Part shown: in pieces, positions 17,887 through 26,737 of the stretch
Layout of the letters: each line of letters opens with the position of its first letter
Position numbering within the stretch: position 1 is the stretch's first letter
NCBI GenBank assembly: GCA_036307445.1
Contig: JAXJXP010000025.1
Coordinates: forward strand, 35,691 to 99,690
DNA from: HGM11525 sp036307445
GTDB lineage: Bacteria > Bacillota > Clostridia > UBA1381
DNA length: 64,000 nt
Reading direction: 5' to 3'
Program-made: the position numbers and the translations under genes
Notes under the pieces: generated by a model
Told to the model about the DNA's origin: nothing
Seen by the model: the letters and a program-made list of their open reading frames with translations, nothing else
Databases searched by the model: none

Positions 17887-19095
17887 ATGGGACTTATAGT
17901 ACAGAAGTACGGCGGCTCATCAGTAAGAGATGCCCAGCGTGTTAATAACGTAGCATCACGAGTTGTTGAGGCTTATGATGAAGGTAATGATGTAATAGTT
18001 GTTGTATCTGCACAGGGAGATACAACCGATGATTTGATTGAAAAGGCACAGGAAATTAATCCTAACGCCTCAAAGCGTGAAATGGATATGCTTCTTGCGA
18101 GCGGAGAGCAGATTTCTGTTTCACTTCTTGCAATGGCAATCGAGAAAATCGGCAGACCTGTTGTTTCTCTTACCGGCTGGCAGGCAGGTTTTTCAACAGA
18201 TACAAACTACTCTGCAGCAAGAATTAAGAAGGTAAAGACCGAAAGACTTCAAAATGAACTTGATAAGCGCAGAATTGTAATTGTTGCAGGCTTCCAGGGA
18301 GTAAATAAATATGACGATATAACAACCCTCGGCAGAGGCGGTTCAGATACATCAGCAGTAGCAATAGCAGCAGCTCTCGGCGCAGATGTTTGTGAGATTT
18401 ATACCGACGTAGACGGTGTTTACACCGCAGACCCCAGATTTGTAAAGAATGCAAAGAAGCTCGACGATATTTCCTATGACGAGATGCTTGAGCTTGCATC
18501 CTTGGGTGCAAACGTGCTCCATAATCGCTCGGTTGAAATGGCAAAGAAATATCATGTGAAACTAGCAGTAAAATCAAGTCTTGAAAAAGTAGAAGGAACG
18601 TATGTTAAGGAGGTAAATCAAGTGGAGAAGATGTTGGTTAGAGGCGTTACAAGAGATAATGACTGTGCAAGAGTTGCGCTTGTAGGAGTAGAGGATACAC
18701 CGGGGAAAGCATTTTCGGTATTCGCATTGCTCTCGAAGAAGAATATAGGTGTTGACCTTATTATTCAGTCAATCGGCAGAGACGGCAAAAAGGACATCAG
18801 CTTTACTGTAACAGAGGGCGACCTTCCTGCAGTTCTTGAAATTTTCGAGGCTAATAAGGATACTATAAAAGCAGATAAGATTGATTATTCAAAGGACGTT
18901 TCAAAGGTATCAATTGTTGGCGCAGGTATGGTAAACAATGCAGGTGTTGCAACTACTATGTTTGAGGCACTTTACAATGCACATATCAATATCAATATGA
19001 TTGCTACATCTGAAATCAAGATTTCAGTTCTTGTTGAGCAGAAGGATGCTGAACGTGCAGTTGTTGCTATCCACGACAAATTTTTACACGACTAA
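17887..19095 (+). CDS. lysC: Aspartate kinase
   Basis: A 402-residue enzyme making aspartyl phosphate, the first step towards lysine, threonine and methionine. It has the kinase signature VQKYGGSSVRDAQRVNNVA, the GRGGSDTSAVAIAAAL block and two C-terminal ACT domains (VALVGVEDTPGKAFSVF and KVSIVGAGMVNNAGVAT), which give feedback control by an end product. It is the last gene of the operon. Confidence 0.96.
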   Translation: MGLIVQKYGGSSVRDAQRVNNVASRVVEAYDEGNDVIVVVSAQGDTTDDLIEKAQEINPNASKREMDMLLASGEQISVSLLAMAIEKIGRPVVSLTGWQAGFSTDTNYSAARIKKVKTERLQNELDKRRIVIVAGFQGVNKYDDITTLGRGGSDTSAVAIAAALGADVCEIYTDVDGVYTADPRFVKNAKKLDDISYDEMLELASLGANVLHNRSVEMAKKYHVKLAVKSSLEKVEGTYVKEVNQVEKMLVRGVTRDNDCARVALVGVEDTPGKAFSVFALLSKKNIGVDLIIQSIGRDGKKDISFTVTEGDLPAVLEIFEANKDTIKADKIDYSKDVSKVSIVGAGMVNNAGVATTMFEALYNAHININMIATSEIKISVLVEQKDAERAVVAIHDKFLHD

Positions 19096-19113
19096 TATAT
19101 AAAACAGTCTATT

Positions 19114-19147
19114 AACCGGCACAGACGTTTATGCCTGTGTCGGTTTT
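19114..19147 (+). terminator. Terminator of the threonine operon
   Basis: ACCGGCACAG/CTGTGTCGGT stem with one G-U pair, then TTTT. Confidence 0.85.
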
Positions 19148-19171
19148 GGATATTTTAGAAAAGAGGATACT

Positions 19172-19900
19172 ATGCAGGACAAGCTTGTAGGAAGAAATCC
19201 CGTTTCGGAAGCACTAAAATCAGGTGCGGATATAGACAAAATATTTGTAAAAAAAGATGCTGACGGCTCACTTTTGCCGCTTTTGAAAAAGGCAAGAGCA
19301 TTAAAAATACCCATCAGCGAGGTTGACCGCCGTAAGCTTGACGAAATGGCAGACGGCGAAAATCATCAGGGAATAATTGCACAAATCCCTGCCGAAAGCT
19401 ACAAGACGGTAGAGGATATTTTTGCACTAGCGGCTGAGAAGGGTGAAGCTCCGTTTATAATTATTCTTGATAAAATAACCGACCCACATAATCTCGGCTC
19501 GATTATAAGAACGGCGCATTGTGCGGGTGCACACGGCGTTATTATCCCAAAGCATGGCAGTGCAGGACTAAATAGCATTGCAGCAAAAACGGCATCGGGA
19601 GCTACAATGTACACACCTGTTGCAAGAGTTACCAATATTGCACGAACTATTGATGAGCTTAAGGATAAGGGTGTATGGATAGTTGGCGCAGATATGGACG
19701 GACAGAAGATGTACGATATTGATATGAAAGGCTCTCTCGGTATTGTAATCGGTAACGAGGGTGAGGGACTTTCGCGTCTTGTTCGCGAAAAGTGCGATTT
19801 TATTGCGGAAATTCCAATGTGGGGGAAAATTGACTCCCTTAACGCTTCGGTTGCGGCAGCAGTTTTGATGTACGAGGCTAAACGTCAGCAAATGGCATAA
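19172..19900 (+). CDS. rlmB: 23S rRNA (guanosine-2'-O-)-methyltransferase RlmB
   Basis: A 242-residue SpoU/TrmH-type SPOUT methyltransferase. The N-terminal L30e-like substrate domain (LVGRNPVSEALKSG) is followed by the knotted domain with IILDKITDPHNLGSIIRTAHCAGAHG split as motif 1, IVIGNEGEGLSR as motif 2 and PMWGKIDSLNASVAAAVLMYE-type motif 3. It methylates a 23S rRNA ribose. TrmH-family substrate specificity can vary, so the exact target is by similarity. Confidence 0.92.
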   Translation: MQDKLVGRNPVSEALKSGADIDKIFVKKDADGSLLPLLKKARALKIPISEVDRRKLDEMADGENHQGIIAQIPAESYKTVEDIFALAAEKGEAPFIIILDKITDPHNLGSIIRTAHCAGAHGVIIPKHGSAGLNSIAAKTASGATMYTPVARVTNIARTIDELKDKGVWIVGADMDGQKMYDIDMKGSLGIVIGNEGEGLSRLVREKCDFIAEIPMWGKIDSLNASVAAAVLMYEAKRQQMA

Positions 19901-20017
19901 AACAACTAGGAGAATATGAATATTTACCACTAATTCGATGAATTTTGCTAAAAAGGTAGATTTTTTGTCATATTAGTGATATTATTATATTGATAAAAAA
20001 TTAACGGAGGTTGAACA

Positions 20018-20284
20018 ATGAGAGCGGTTGTTACAGTAGTAGGCAAGGACAGACCGGGTATAATTGCAAGAGTAAGCACATTGCTTTATGAGAATGAGAT
20101 TAATATACTTGATATTTCGCAGACGGTTATGACCGATGATATATTTACAATGATTATGCTTGTTGATATGAGAAGCTCGTCGGTAGGCGATGTGGGTGAG
20201 AAACTTTTGAAGCTTTCTGATGAGATTGGAATGTCTATACACTTGCAAAATGAAGAGCTGTTTAACTCAATGCACAGAATTTAA
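20018..20284 (+). CDS. ACT domain protein, UPF0237 type
   Basis: An 88-residue single ACT domain starting RAVVTVVGKDRPGIIARVST, the pattern of GcvR-like regulatory ACT proteins. It is the usual partner of the PFL/UPF0210 gene that follows. An amino acid or folate-linked sensing role is suspected, but no function is established here. GGAGG lies seven bases before the start. Confidence 0.88.
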   Translation: MRAVVTVVGKDRPGIIARVSTLLYENEINILDISQTVMTDDIFTMIMLVDMRSSSVGDVGEKLLKLSDEIGMSIHLQNEELFNSMHRI

Positions 20285-20386
20285 ACTTGGTTAAATTTTC
20301 GTATATAACCACTTTTAGGCGAGGGTGGTACAAACGTACAGCACCTTGGCTTCAAAGCGGCAATATACGAAAATTTTCCTCAAGTT
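20284..20386 (+). ncRNA. Candidate structured RNA element between the ACT and PFL genes
   Basis: A long closing stem is formed by AACTTG (20284-20289) with CAAGTT (20381-20386) and a perfect 14-bp AAATTTTCGTATAT (20293-20306) with ATATACGAAAATTT (20363-20376). It encloses a 56-base multi-loop in which ACCAC/GTGGT (20308-20312, 20325-20329) competes with GGTGGTAC/GTACagCACC (20324-20345). I do not recognise it as a known riboswitch class. Confidence 0.5.
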
Positions 20387-20426
20387 TATACATATGTTTT
20401 ACAATTTGCGAAAGGATTAAGTTTCT

Positions 20427-21794
20427 ATGATAAACCCCTTTGAAATTCTCGAAACTATAAATATGATTGACAGGGAAAACCTTGATATAAGAACAATAAC
20501 AATGGGTATTTCCCTAAAAGACTGCACAGACCCTGATGTTGACAGGGCTTGTGATAAAATTTATAACAAAATCACCAACTATGCCAAGGACTTGGTTAAG
20601 GTGGGTGAGGATATTGAAAAGCAGTTCGGTATCCCTATTATCAATAAACGAATTTCTGTAACGCCTGTTGCAACGGTTATTGATGCGATAGAAAATCCTG
20701 ATATCGAAAAGTGCTTAAAAATTGCGAAAACTCTAGACAAGGCTGCAAAAACAGTAGGAGTAAACTTTATAGGCGGCTACTCTGCACTTGTTCACAAGGG
20801 CTTTACCAAGGGAGAGAGAGTACTTATTGAGTCAATACCGACAGTGCTTTCAAATACAGATATTGTATGCTCAAGTGTAAACGTAGGCTCGACAAGAGCG
20901 GGTATAAATATGGACGCAGTTGCGCTTATGGGCAAAATTATCAAAAAAGCGGCTGAGATGACAAAGGATAACGGCGGCTTTGCGTGCGCAAAGCTTGTAG
21001 TATTTTGTAACGCAGTTGAGGATAATCCGTTTATGGCAGGTGCATTTCACGGCGAAGGCGAAGGCGATGCGGTTATTAACGTAGGTGTAAGCGGTCCGGG
21101 TGTTGTTAAATGTGCTCTTGAAAAGGTTAAGGGTGCGCCGTTTGATGTAGTTGCAGAAACTATAAAGAATACCGCATTTAAGATTACAAGAATGGGACAG
21201 CTTGTTGCAAGCGAGGCATCAAAGAGACTTGGTGTTCCATTTGGAATTGTTGACCTCTCGTTAGCTCCAACTCCTGCGGTAGGCGATAGTGTCGCATATA
21301 TTCTTGAGGAAATGGGACTTGAAAAGTGCGGAACTCACGGTACAACAGCCGCTCTTGCACTTCTCAATGATGCAGTTAAAAAGGGTGGAGTTATGGCAAG
21401 CTCACACGTTGGCGGCTTATCGGGTGCATTTATACCAGTAAGTGAAGATGCAGGAATGATTGCCGCTGCAAAAGAGGGAGCGCTCTCTATTGAAAAGCTC
21501 GAGGCAATGACCTGTGTATGCTCAGTAGGTCTTGATATGATAGCAGTTCCGGGAGATACGACTGCAGATACTATTTCCTGTATTATTGCTGACGAAGCAG
21601 CAATCGGTATGGTTAATTCCAAGACTACTGCAGTCAGAATTATCCCTGCACCGAATACAGACGTGGGTGATGAGGTTGACTTTGGCGGACTTTTGGGTAC
21701 TGGTCCCGTTATGCCGCTTAAAAAGTACAGCGGCACTGAGTTTGTTGCAAGAGGCGGAAGAATACCGGCCCCCTTGCAGTCGCTTAAAAACTAA
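20427..21794 (+). CDS. PFL family protein (UPF0210 / DUF711)
   Basis: A 455-residue protein of the UPF0210 family, related by fold to pyruvate formate-lyase-like barrels but without a known activity. Recognised segments are EILETINMIDRENLDIRTIT at the start, the glycine-rich stretch FHGEGEGDAVINVGVSGPGV and SHVGGLSGAFIPVSEDAGM. It is always found with a UPF0237 ACT protein, as here. The structured intergenic RNA lies 40 bases upstream of its start. The terminator follows 8 bases after the stop. Confidence 0.9.
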   Translation: MINPFEILETINMIDRENLDIRTITMGISLKDCTDPDVDRACDKIYNKITNYAKDLVKVGEDIEKQFGIPIINKRISVTPVATVIDAIENPDIEKCLKIAKTLDKAAKTVGVNFIGGYSALVHKGFTKGERVLIESIPTVLSNTDIVCSSVNVGSTRAGINMDAVALMGKIIKKAAEMTKDNGGFACAKLVVFCNAVEDNPFMAGAFHGEGEGDAVINVGVSGPGVVKCALEKVKGAPFDVVAETIKNTAFKITRMGQLVASEASKRLGVPFGIVDLSLAPTPAVGDSVAYILEEMGLEKCGTHGTTAALALLNDAVKKGGVMASSHVGGLSGAFIPVSEDAGMIAAAKEGALSIEKLEAMTCVCSVGLDMIAVPGDTTADTISCIIADEAAIGMVNSKTTAVRIIPAPNTDVGDEVDFGGLLGTGPVMPLKKYSGTEFVARGGRIPAPLQSLKN

Positions 21795-21801
21795 TAAACA
21801 C

Positions 21802-21840
21802 AAAAAAGCATTTTTACCGGTTAGTAAAAATGCTTTTTTA
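21802..21840 (+). terminator. Terminator after the PFL gene
   Basis: Near-perfect 16-bp hairpin AAAAAAGCATTTTTAC/GTAAAAATGCTTTTTT around CGGTTA. Confidence 0.9.
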
Positions 21841-21856
21841 GGAAAAGGAGTCTATA

Positions 21857-22837
21857 ATGAAAACCGTTTTCATAATAAACCCCAAAGCAGGACAAGGCAA
21901 GGATATTGATGCTCTTGCCGAGAATATCAGAAATACAGCAGAAGCACTTAAAAAGGATTATGAGATTTACTTCACGAAATATGCAGGAGATGCCAGAAGT
22001 TTTGTATCAGAATACTTAAAAGAAAACGGTGCCGCAAGATTTATAGCCTGCGGTGGCGACGGAACACTTAACGAAGTTGTAAACGGTGCAATATCGTATG
22101 ACGATGCAGAGGTCGGTGTTATTCCTATTGGAACAGGTAACGATTTCTGTCGCAATTTTGGCAGTGCGGATGTTTTCAGGGATGTCAAAGCACAGTTTGT
22201 ATCAAACTCACAAAAGTGTGACGCTATAAGTTACAAAACAACAGTAAACGGAAAAGGGATATCGGGATATGCTGTTAATATGTTTAATATTGGCTTTGAC
22301 TGTAATGTTGCAGACCTGACATCCCGTATGAAGCAAAAGCCTTTTATTTCAGGCTCTCTTGCCTACTTCCTTTCGATTTTCGTTATACTCATAAAGAAAA
22401 AGGGTGCGAATCTCAGGATTACAGCTGACGGAAATACTATCAATAGCGGGAAACTGCTTTTAAGCGCTATTGCTAACGGCAGCTTTTGCGGAGGCGGTGT
22501 CAAGAGCAACCCTCTTGCATCTGTAACTGACGGTCTTATCAATATAAATATTATAAAAAATGTTTCAAGGCTAAGACTTCTTACTCTTTTGCCGTGCTAT
22601 ATGAAAGGTACATTTCCCGAGAAAAATGTTGGACATATTATATTCAGCAAGAAATATAAAAAGGTTGTTATTGAACCTCTTAATAATTATATGCGCCTTT
22701 GTGTTGATGGCGAAATTACAGATGCAGGAAATTGTGAGTTTGAGATTCTTCCTAAGGCTTTTAAATTTGTGGTGCCTGAAAGGGTATCAGAGTCCGATTT
22801 CCCTGACAAGAGTACGGAGAGTCTCAGCAGAGTTTAA
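21857..22837 (+). CDS. Diacylglycerol kinase family lipid kinase (DagK/YegS type)
   Basis: A 326-residue protein with the DAGK catalytic domain at the N-terminus: FIINPKAGQGKD, ACGGDGTLNEVVNGAI around residue 60 and VIPIGTGNDFCRNFG around residue 90. It phosphorylates a lipid alcohol with ATP, probably diacylglycerol in phospholipid recycling. It sits 17 bases after the PFL terminator, so it may rely on readthrough. Its 3' end overlaps the ldh gene on the other strand by 51 bases. Confidence 0.88.
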   Translation: MKTVFIINPKAGQGKDIDALAENIRNTAEALKKDYEIYFTKYAGDARSFVSEYLKENGAARFIACGGDGTLNEVVNGAISYDDAEVGVIPIGTGNDFCRNFGSADVFRDVKAQFVSNSQKCDAISYKTTVNGKGISGYAVNMFNIGFDCNVADLTSRMKQKPFISGSLAYFLSIFVILIKKKGANLRITADGNTINSGKLLLSAIANGSFCGGGVKSNPLASVTDGLININIIKNVSRLRLLTLLPCYMKGTFPEKNVGHIIFSKKYKKVVIEPLNNYMRLCVDGEITDAGNCEFEILPKAFKFVVPERVSESDFPDKSTESLSRV

Positions 22838-23728
22838 AAGCCCTTTAAGCTCTTCCTTTGAAAATGGCACTTCCAATATATTTTCTACTCCGCCGCCGCC
22901 AACTTTGGTGGGAACGGATAGTGCGACGTCTTTAATTCCATACTGTCCGTCAAATATGCTCGAAACGGTCAGTATGGAATTTTCGTCTCCTGCAATACAC
23001 TCGCATATTCGTGCGACTGCTGTCGCAATGGCGTAATAGGTTGCGCCTTTTTTTTCTATAATTTCGTAGGCAGAGTTTTTAACCCTCAAATACATATCGT
23101 CAAGGTCACTCAAATCGCATTTTTTAGTATAACGGCAAAATTCATTCATTGACATACCGCCTATGTTGGTAATGCTCCAGGCTGCAACCTCGCTGTCGCC
23201 GTGTTCGCCTATAATGTAGGTATGACAATTTCTTGCATCAATTCCTGTTCTCTTGCTTATCATATATTTAAGTCTTGAGGTGTCAAGGACCGTACCCGAG
23301 CCGATTACACGGCTTTTGGGGAGTGATGAAAGCTTGTAGGTTGCATAGGTCAGAATGTCGACAGGGTTAGTAACCATCAGTAAAATTACGTCATCAGGTG
23401 CGTGCGCGGAAATTCCGTTTATTATACTTTTCAAAACCTCTATATTTCTTTTAAGGAGAGCAACTCTTGTTTCGCCCTCTTTTTGTGCGACACCTGCGGT
23501 AATGATGATTATATCTGCATCTTTGCAATCACTGTAATCGCCGGCATATACGTTTACCGGCTTTACAAAGGATACACCGTGTGCAATGTCGAGAGCATCG
23601 CCCTCTGCTTTGTCCTTATTTATATCTATTATTACTATCTCGGAAAAAAGTCCGCCGAGCATTAGTGTATATGCTGTAGTTGAGCCGACAAGCCCTGAGC
23701 CTATCACCGCAACCTTTCCTCGAAACAT
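22787..23728 (-). CDS. ldh: L-lactate dehydrogenase
   Basis: A 313-residue NAD-dependent enzyme with the NAD loop VAVIGSGLVGSTTAYTL, the substrate motif VTNPVDILTYATYKL and the active-site block IIGEHGDSEVAAWS with catalytic His. It interconverts pyruvate and lactate during fermentation. AAGGAG lies 11 bases upstream of the start. The gene ends inside the 3' end of the lipid kinase gene. Confidence 0.94.
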   Translation of the reverse strand: MFRGKVAVIGSGLVGSTTAYTLMLGGLFSEIVIIDINKDKAEGDALDIAHGVSFVKPVNVYAGDYSDCKDADIIIITAGVAQKEGETRVALLKRNIEVLKSIINGISAHAPDDVILLMVTNPVDILTYATYKLSSLPKSRVIGSGTVLDTSRLKYMISKRTGIDARNCHTYIIGEHGDSEVAAWSITNIGGMSMNEFCRYTKKCDLSDLDDMYLRVKNSAYEIIEKKGATYYAIATAVARICECIAGDENSILTVSSIFDGQYGIKDVALSVPTKVGGGGVENILEVPFSKEELKGLLNSAETLRTLVREIGL

Positions 23729-23798
23729 TATAGTACCACTCCTTGTTAATATTTTTTTATTTAGTTTGGCATAATTATATGCAAATTATCCGTTAGAC

Positions 23799-23827
23799 TT
23801 GCAAAAGAGTGTAGATTTAGGTATAAT
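23799..23827 (+). promoter_or_regulatory. Promoter of the TetM-like/NYN fusion gene
   Basis: TTGCAA (23799-23804), 17 bases, TATAAT (23822-23827), diverging from ldh. Confidence 0.7.
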
Positions 23828-23864
23828 TAAAATATTGATAAATTTTGAAAGGAGGGTGTTCTTG

Positions 23865-26387
23865 GTGAAAAAGATAACTGTCGGAATACTGGCGCACGTC
23901 GATAGTGGAAAAACAACTCTTTCTGAGGGTATGTTGTACACCGCAGGAGAAATCAGCAAGCTTGGCAGAGTGGATAACGGCGATGCAACACTTGATACTG
24001 ACGATATTGAGCGGGACAGAGGAATTACAATCTTCTCAAAGCAGGCAACAATGTCTTACGGCAATACTGAAATTTCACTTTTGGACACCCCCGGACATGT
24101 GGATTTTTCGGCAGAAACGGAACGCACGTTACGAGTTCTTGACTATGCCATATTGGTTATAAGCGGTACGGACGGAGTACAAAGTCATACTGAAACCTTG
24201 TGGAAACTTTTGGAGCACTATGATGTTCCGACATTCATATTTGTAAATAAAATGGACATACCAACTGCCGATAGGGATAAGGTGATGGCAGACCTTAAGG
24301 CAAGACTAGATGATGGCTGTATTGACTTTGCGGGTGCGGACTTTTTTGAGGATGCGGCTATGCAGGCGGAATATCTTTTGGATGAGTATTCGGCGACGGC
24401 TACGCTTTCAGATAAGCTTTTGTCAAAAGCTGTTATGTCGAGAAGGTTGTTTTTGTGCTTTTTTGGCTCGGCATTAAAGTCTGATGGTATAGACGAATTT
24501 TTGTCGGCAATTGATAGATTTACAAACCAAAGAGCAAAAGGTGAAAATCTTGGTGCTTCCGCTTTCAAAATCACAGAGGATCCGCACGGACAGCGGTTGG
24601 TGTATCTTAAAATCACAAGCGGAAGCCTTAAGGTTAAATCTCTGATTGATGGCGAAAAGGTAAATGAAATAAGGGTTTATCAAGGTACAAAGTATAAGCA
24701 GATTCAAGAGGCTTTTGCAGGAGAGGTCTGTGCTGTAACGGGACTTAACAAGGTTTTGGCAGGGCAGGGGATAGGGATAGAGAAAAACTTCAATTCGCTT
24801 GTTACCGAACCTGTGTTTTCCTATTCTCTGAAACTGCCTAATGGTACAGATATTCACAATGCTCTGTCTGTCCTGAGAAGGCTTGAACAAGAGGAAACTG
24901 AGCTTAATGTGATATGGAACGACAGACTGCAAAAGCTTGATGTTCAGGTTATGGGCGAGGTACAGATGGAGGTTCTAAAGAGGATACTTGAGGACCGCTT
25001 TGGTATGAATGTTGAGTTTGAAGAGGGAAGTATAATATACAAGGAAACTATCAAAAGTACAGTTGAGGGTGTGGGACACTATGAGCCTTTAAGGCATTAT
25101 GCAGAGGTGCATTTGCTGTTAGAACCCGCCGAAAGAGGAAGCGGTATAAAGATACAGTCTAAGTGCAGTGAAGATGTTCTCGGCCGCAACTGGCAACGGC
25201 TTATTTTGACGCACCTTGAAGAAAAGGTGCATATTGGCACACTTATCGGCGCACCGATAACAGATATTAAAATTACGCTTGTAAACGGCAGAGCACATCA
25301 AAAGCATACCGAGGGGGGAGATTTTAGACAAGCCACCTATCGAGCGTTAAGACAAGGTCTTATGCAGGCGAAATCGGTGCTTTTAGAGCCGTATGCCGCA
25401 TTTCGTCTTGAAGTGCCGACGGAGAACACAGGGAAAGCGATGACCGATTTGCAGCAAGCAGATGCAAGCTTTGATGTGCCTGATACAATGTCGGATATGT
25501 CGGTTATAACAGGCACGGCTCCTGTTTCTAAGATAAGAGATTACCACAAAAGCATAACGCAATATACGCACGGAAGAGGTCGGCTTTCTGTAAGCTTTAA
25601 GGGTTATGAGCCTTGCAGCAGACAAGCGGAAATTGTAGGGGAGTATGGATATAATCCAGAGGCAGATACAGAAAACACGCCTGATTCGATTTTCTGTTCT
25701 CACGGCAGCGGCTTTGTTGTAAAATGGGACAGGGTATTCGAGCATATGCACCTGCCTGCAATAAAAAAGGAGACACCCGTTTCCGAGAGGAGAGTTCATA
25801 CGGCGGGCGCAATGACCTACAGCGATGATGAGCTTATGAGGATTTTTGAGCAGACCTATGGCAAGATAACAAGAAAATCGCACGGGATTATAAGAAGTTC
25901 AAAGGAGCAAAAGGAATATAAGCCAAAGCCTGTTGTTGTAAGAGAAGAGTATCTATTGATAGACGGATACAATATAATTTTTGCAAATGAAGGGCTGAAA
26001 AATATAGCCGATGAAAGCTTGGAGGATGCAAGGGATGTATTAACTGCAAAGGTTGCAGGGTATCAGGCGATGCGCAAGAATAATGTGATTTTGGTATTTG
26101 ACGCATATAAGGTCAAAGGTGAAAAGCGTGAGGTTGAGAAGGTACACGGCATAAGTGTTGTCTATACCAAAGAAGCGGAAACGGCAGATGCTTATATAGA
26201 AAAAACGACAAAACAGCTTATTAAAAATTACAGGGTGAGAGTTGCAACCTCGGACAACTTGGAACAAATGATAATTTTTGGACACGGCGCGCACAGAGTA
26301 ACCGCCCGTGAGCTGATGGAAGAAATTGAGGCCTCGGAGGAAGAGATTCGGGAGTTTATAAGGAATTACAACAAAAAAACGTGTTAA
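23865..26387 (+). CDS. TetM-like translational GTPase fused to a YacP/Rae1-type NYN endonuclease domain
   Basis: An 840-residue fusion. Residues 1-650 are an EF-G/TetM-class GTPase: P-loop AHVDSGKTT (10-18), RGIT (52-55), DTPGHVD (74-80), NKMD (128-131), then domains III-V with the TetM-like domain IV and the C-terminal block YTHGRGRLSVSFKGYEPC. After a charged linker, residues 696-840 are an NYN domain with conserved acidic residues Asp700 (LLIDGYNII), Asp746 (VFDAY), Asp775 (TADAYIE) and Asp797 (ATSDN). Rae1/YacP in Bacillus cuts mRNA in the ribosomal A site, so the fusion suggests a factor that enters stalled ribosomes and cleaves mRNA; this is inference. Start GTG 23865 has AAAGGAGG nine bases upstream; the in-frame TTG 23862 is an alternative. 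It is probably not a tetracycline-resistance gene. Confidence 0.85.
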   Translation: MKKITVGILAHVDSGKTTLSEGMLYTAGEISKLGRVDNGDATLDTDDIERDRGITIFSKQATMSYGNTEISLLDTPGHVDFSAETERTLRVLDYAILVISGTDGVQSHTETLWKLLEHYDVPTFIFVNKMDIPTADRDKVMADLKARLDDGCIDFAGADFFEDAAMQAEYLLDEYSATATLSDKLLSKAVMSRRLFLCFFGSALKSDGIDEFLSAIDRFTNQRAKGENLGASAFKITEDPHGQRLVYLKITSGSLKVKSLIDGEKVNEIRVYQGTKYKQIQEAFAGEVCAVTGLNKVLAGQGIGIEKNFNSLVTEPVFSYSLKLPNGTDIHNALSVLRRLEQEETELNVIWNDRLQKLDVQVMGEVQMEVLKRILEDRFGMNVEFEEGSIIYKETIKSTVEGVGHYEPLRHYAEVHLLLEPAERGSGIKIQSKCSEDVLGRNWQRLILTHLEEKVHIGTLIGAPITDIKITLVNGRAHQKHTEGGDFRQATYRALRQGLMQAKSVLLEPYAAFRLEVPTENTGKAMTDLQQADASFDVPDTMSDMSVITGTAPVSKIRDYHKSITQYTHGRGRLSVSFKGYEPCSRQAEIVGEYGYNPEADTENTPDSIFCSHGSGFVVKWDRVFEHMHLPAIKKETPVSERRVHTAGAMTYSDDELMRIFEQTYGKITRKSHGIIRSSKEQKEYKPKPVVVREEYLLIDGYNIIFANEGLKNIADESLEDARDVLTAKVAGYQAMRKNNVILVFDAYKVKGEKREVEKVHGISVVYTKEAETADAYIEKTTKQLIKNYRVRVATSDNLEQMIIFGHGAHRVTARELMEEIEASEEEIREFIRNYNKKTC

Positions 26388-26413
26388 ACTTAACTTTGTT
26401 TAACACGTTTTTT
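26374..26413 (+). terminator. Terminator of the fusion gene
   Basis: AAAAAACGTGTTAAAC/GTTTAACACGTTTTTT; the left arm contains the stop codon at 26385-26387. Confidence 0.9.
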
Positions 26414-26479
26414 GCATAAGAATAGCAACACAAAATCAGCCTTATACGCATACTTTAGTAATGAAGGAGCGTGAGAGCC

Positions 26480-26737
26480 GTGTATTCTTTTATTATGGCG
26501 GAAAATCACACCGACTTCCCTGCCATAACGATATGCACAGCGGACGGTGTGATTTTTCCGGATATTCCAAAAGGCGACAAAACCGATTTAAAGCAGCTTG
26601 CACCCGGTAGTGTAAGACTTGAAATATACAATAATTTTATGAAACAGGAGGCTGTGGTTTGGGTGCCTGTTTCACCTTATTCAAAGGCAAAGCTTATGGT
26701 GTTTGCCGACCACATACAGCTTATTCCGCTGCAATAG
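26480..26737 (+). CDS. Unrecognised small protein (85 aa)
   Basis: An 85-residue protein that I do not recognise. It is mixed alpha/beta by pattern, with segments AITICTADGVIFPD and EAVVWVPVSPYSKAKLMVFADH and no membrane segment or cysteine. AAGGAG (26463-26468) is 11 bases from GTG 26480; an in-frame GTG at 26471 is too close and ATG 26495 is too far. It converges with sigF and the two overlap by 17 bases. A gene rather than a shadow is supported by the ribosome site and a clean open frame, but the product is unknown. Confidence 0.6.
   Translation: MYSFIMAENHTDFPAITICTADGVIFPDIPKGDKTDLKQLAPGSVRLEIYNNFMKQEAVVWVPVSPYSKAKLMVFADHIQLIPLQ

Noticed and set aside
20322..20331. AGGGTGGTAC resembling a T-box core
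   Set aside because: No Stem I, no room upstream for one and no following terminator/antiterminator; the motif is part of the ACT-PFL intergenic structure.
23865..25814. Tetracycline resistance gene (tetM/tetO) label
   Set aside because: The GTPase half is TetM-like, but the chain carries an NYN nuclease domain and sits in a core chromosomal context without mobility genes.
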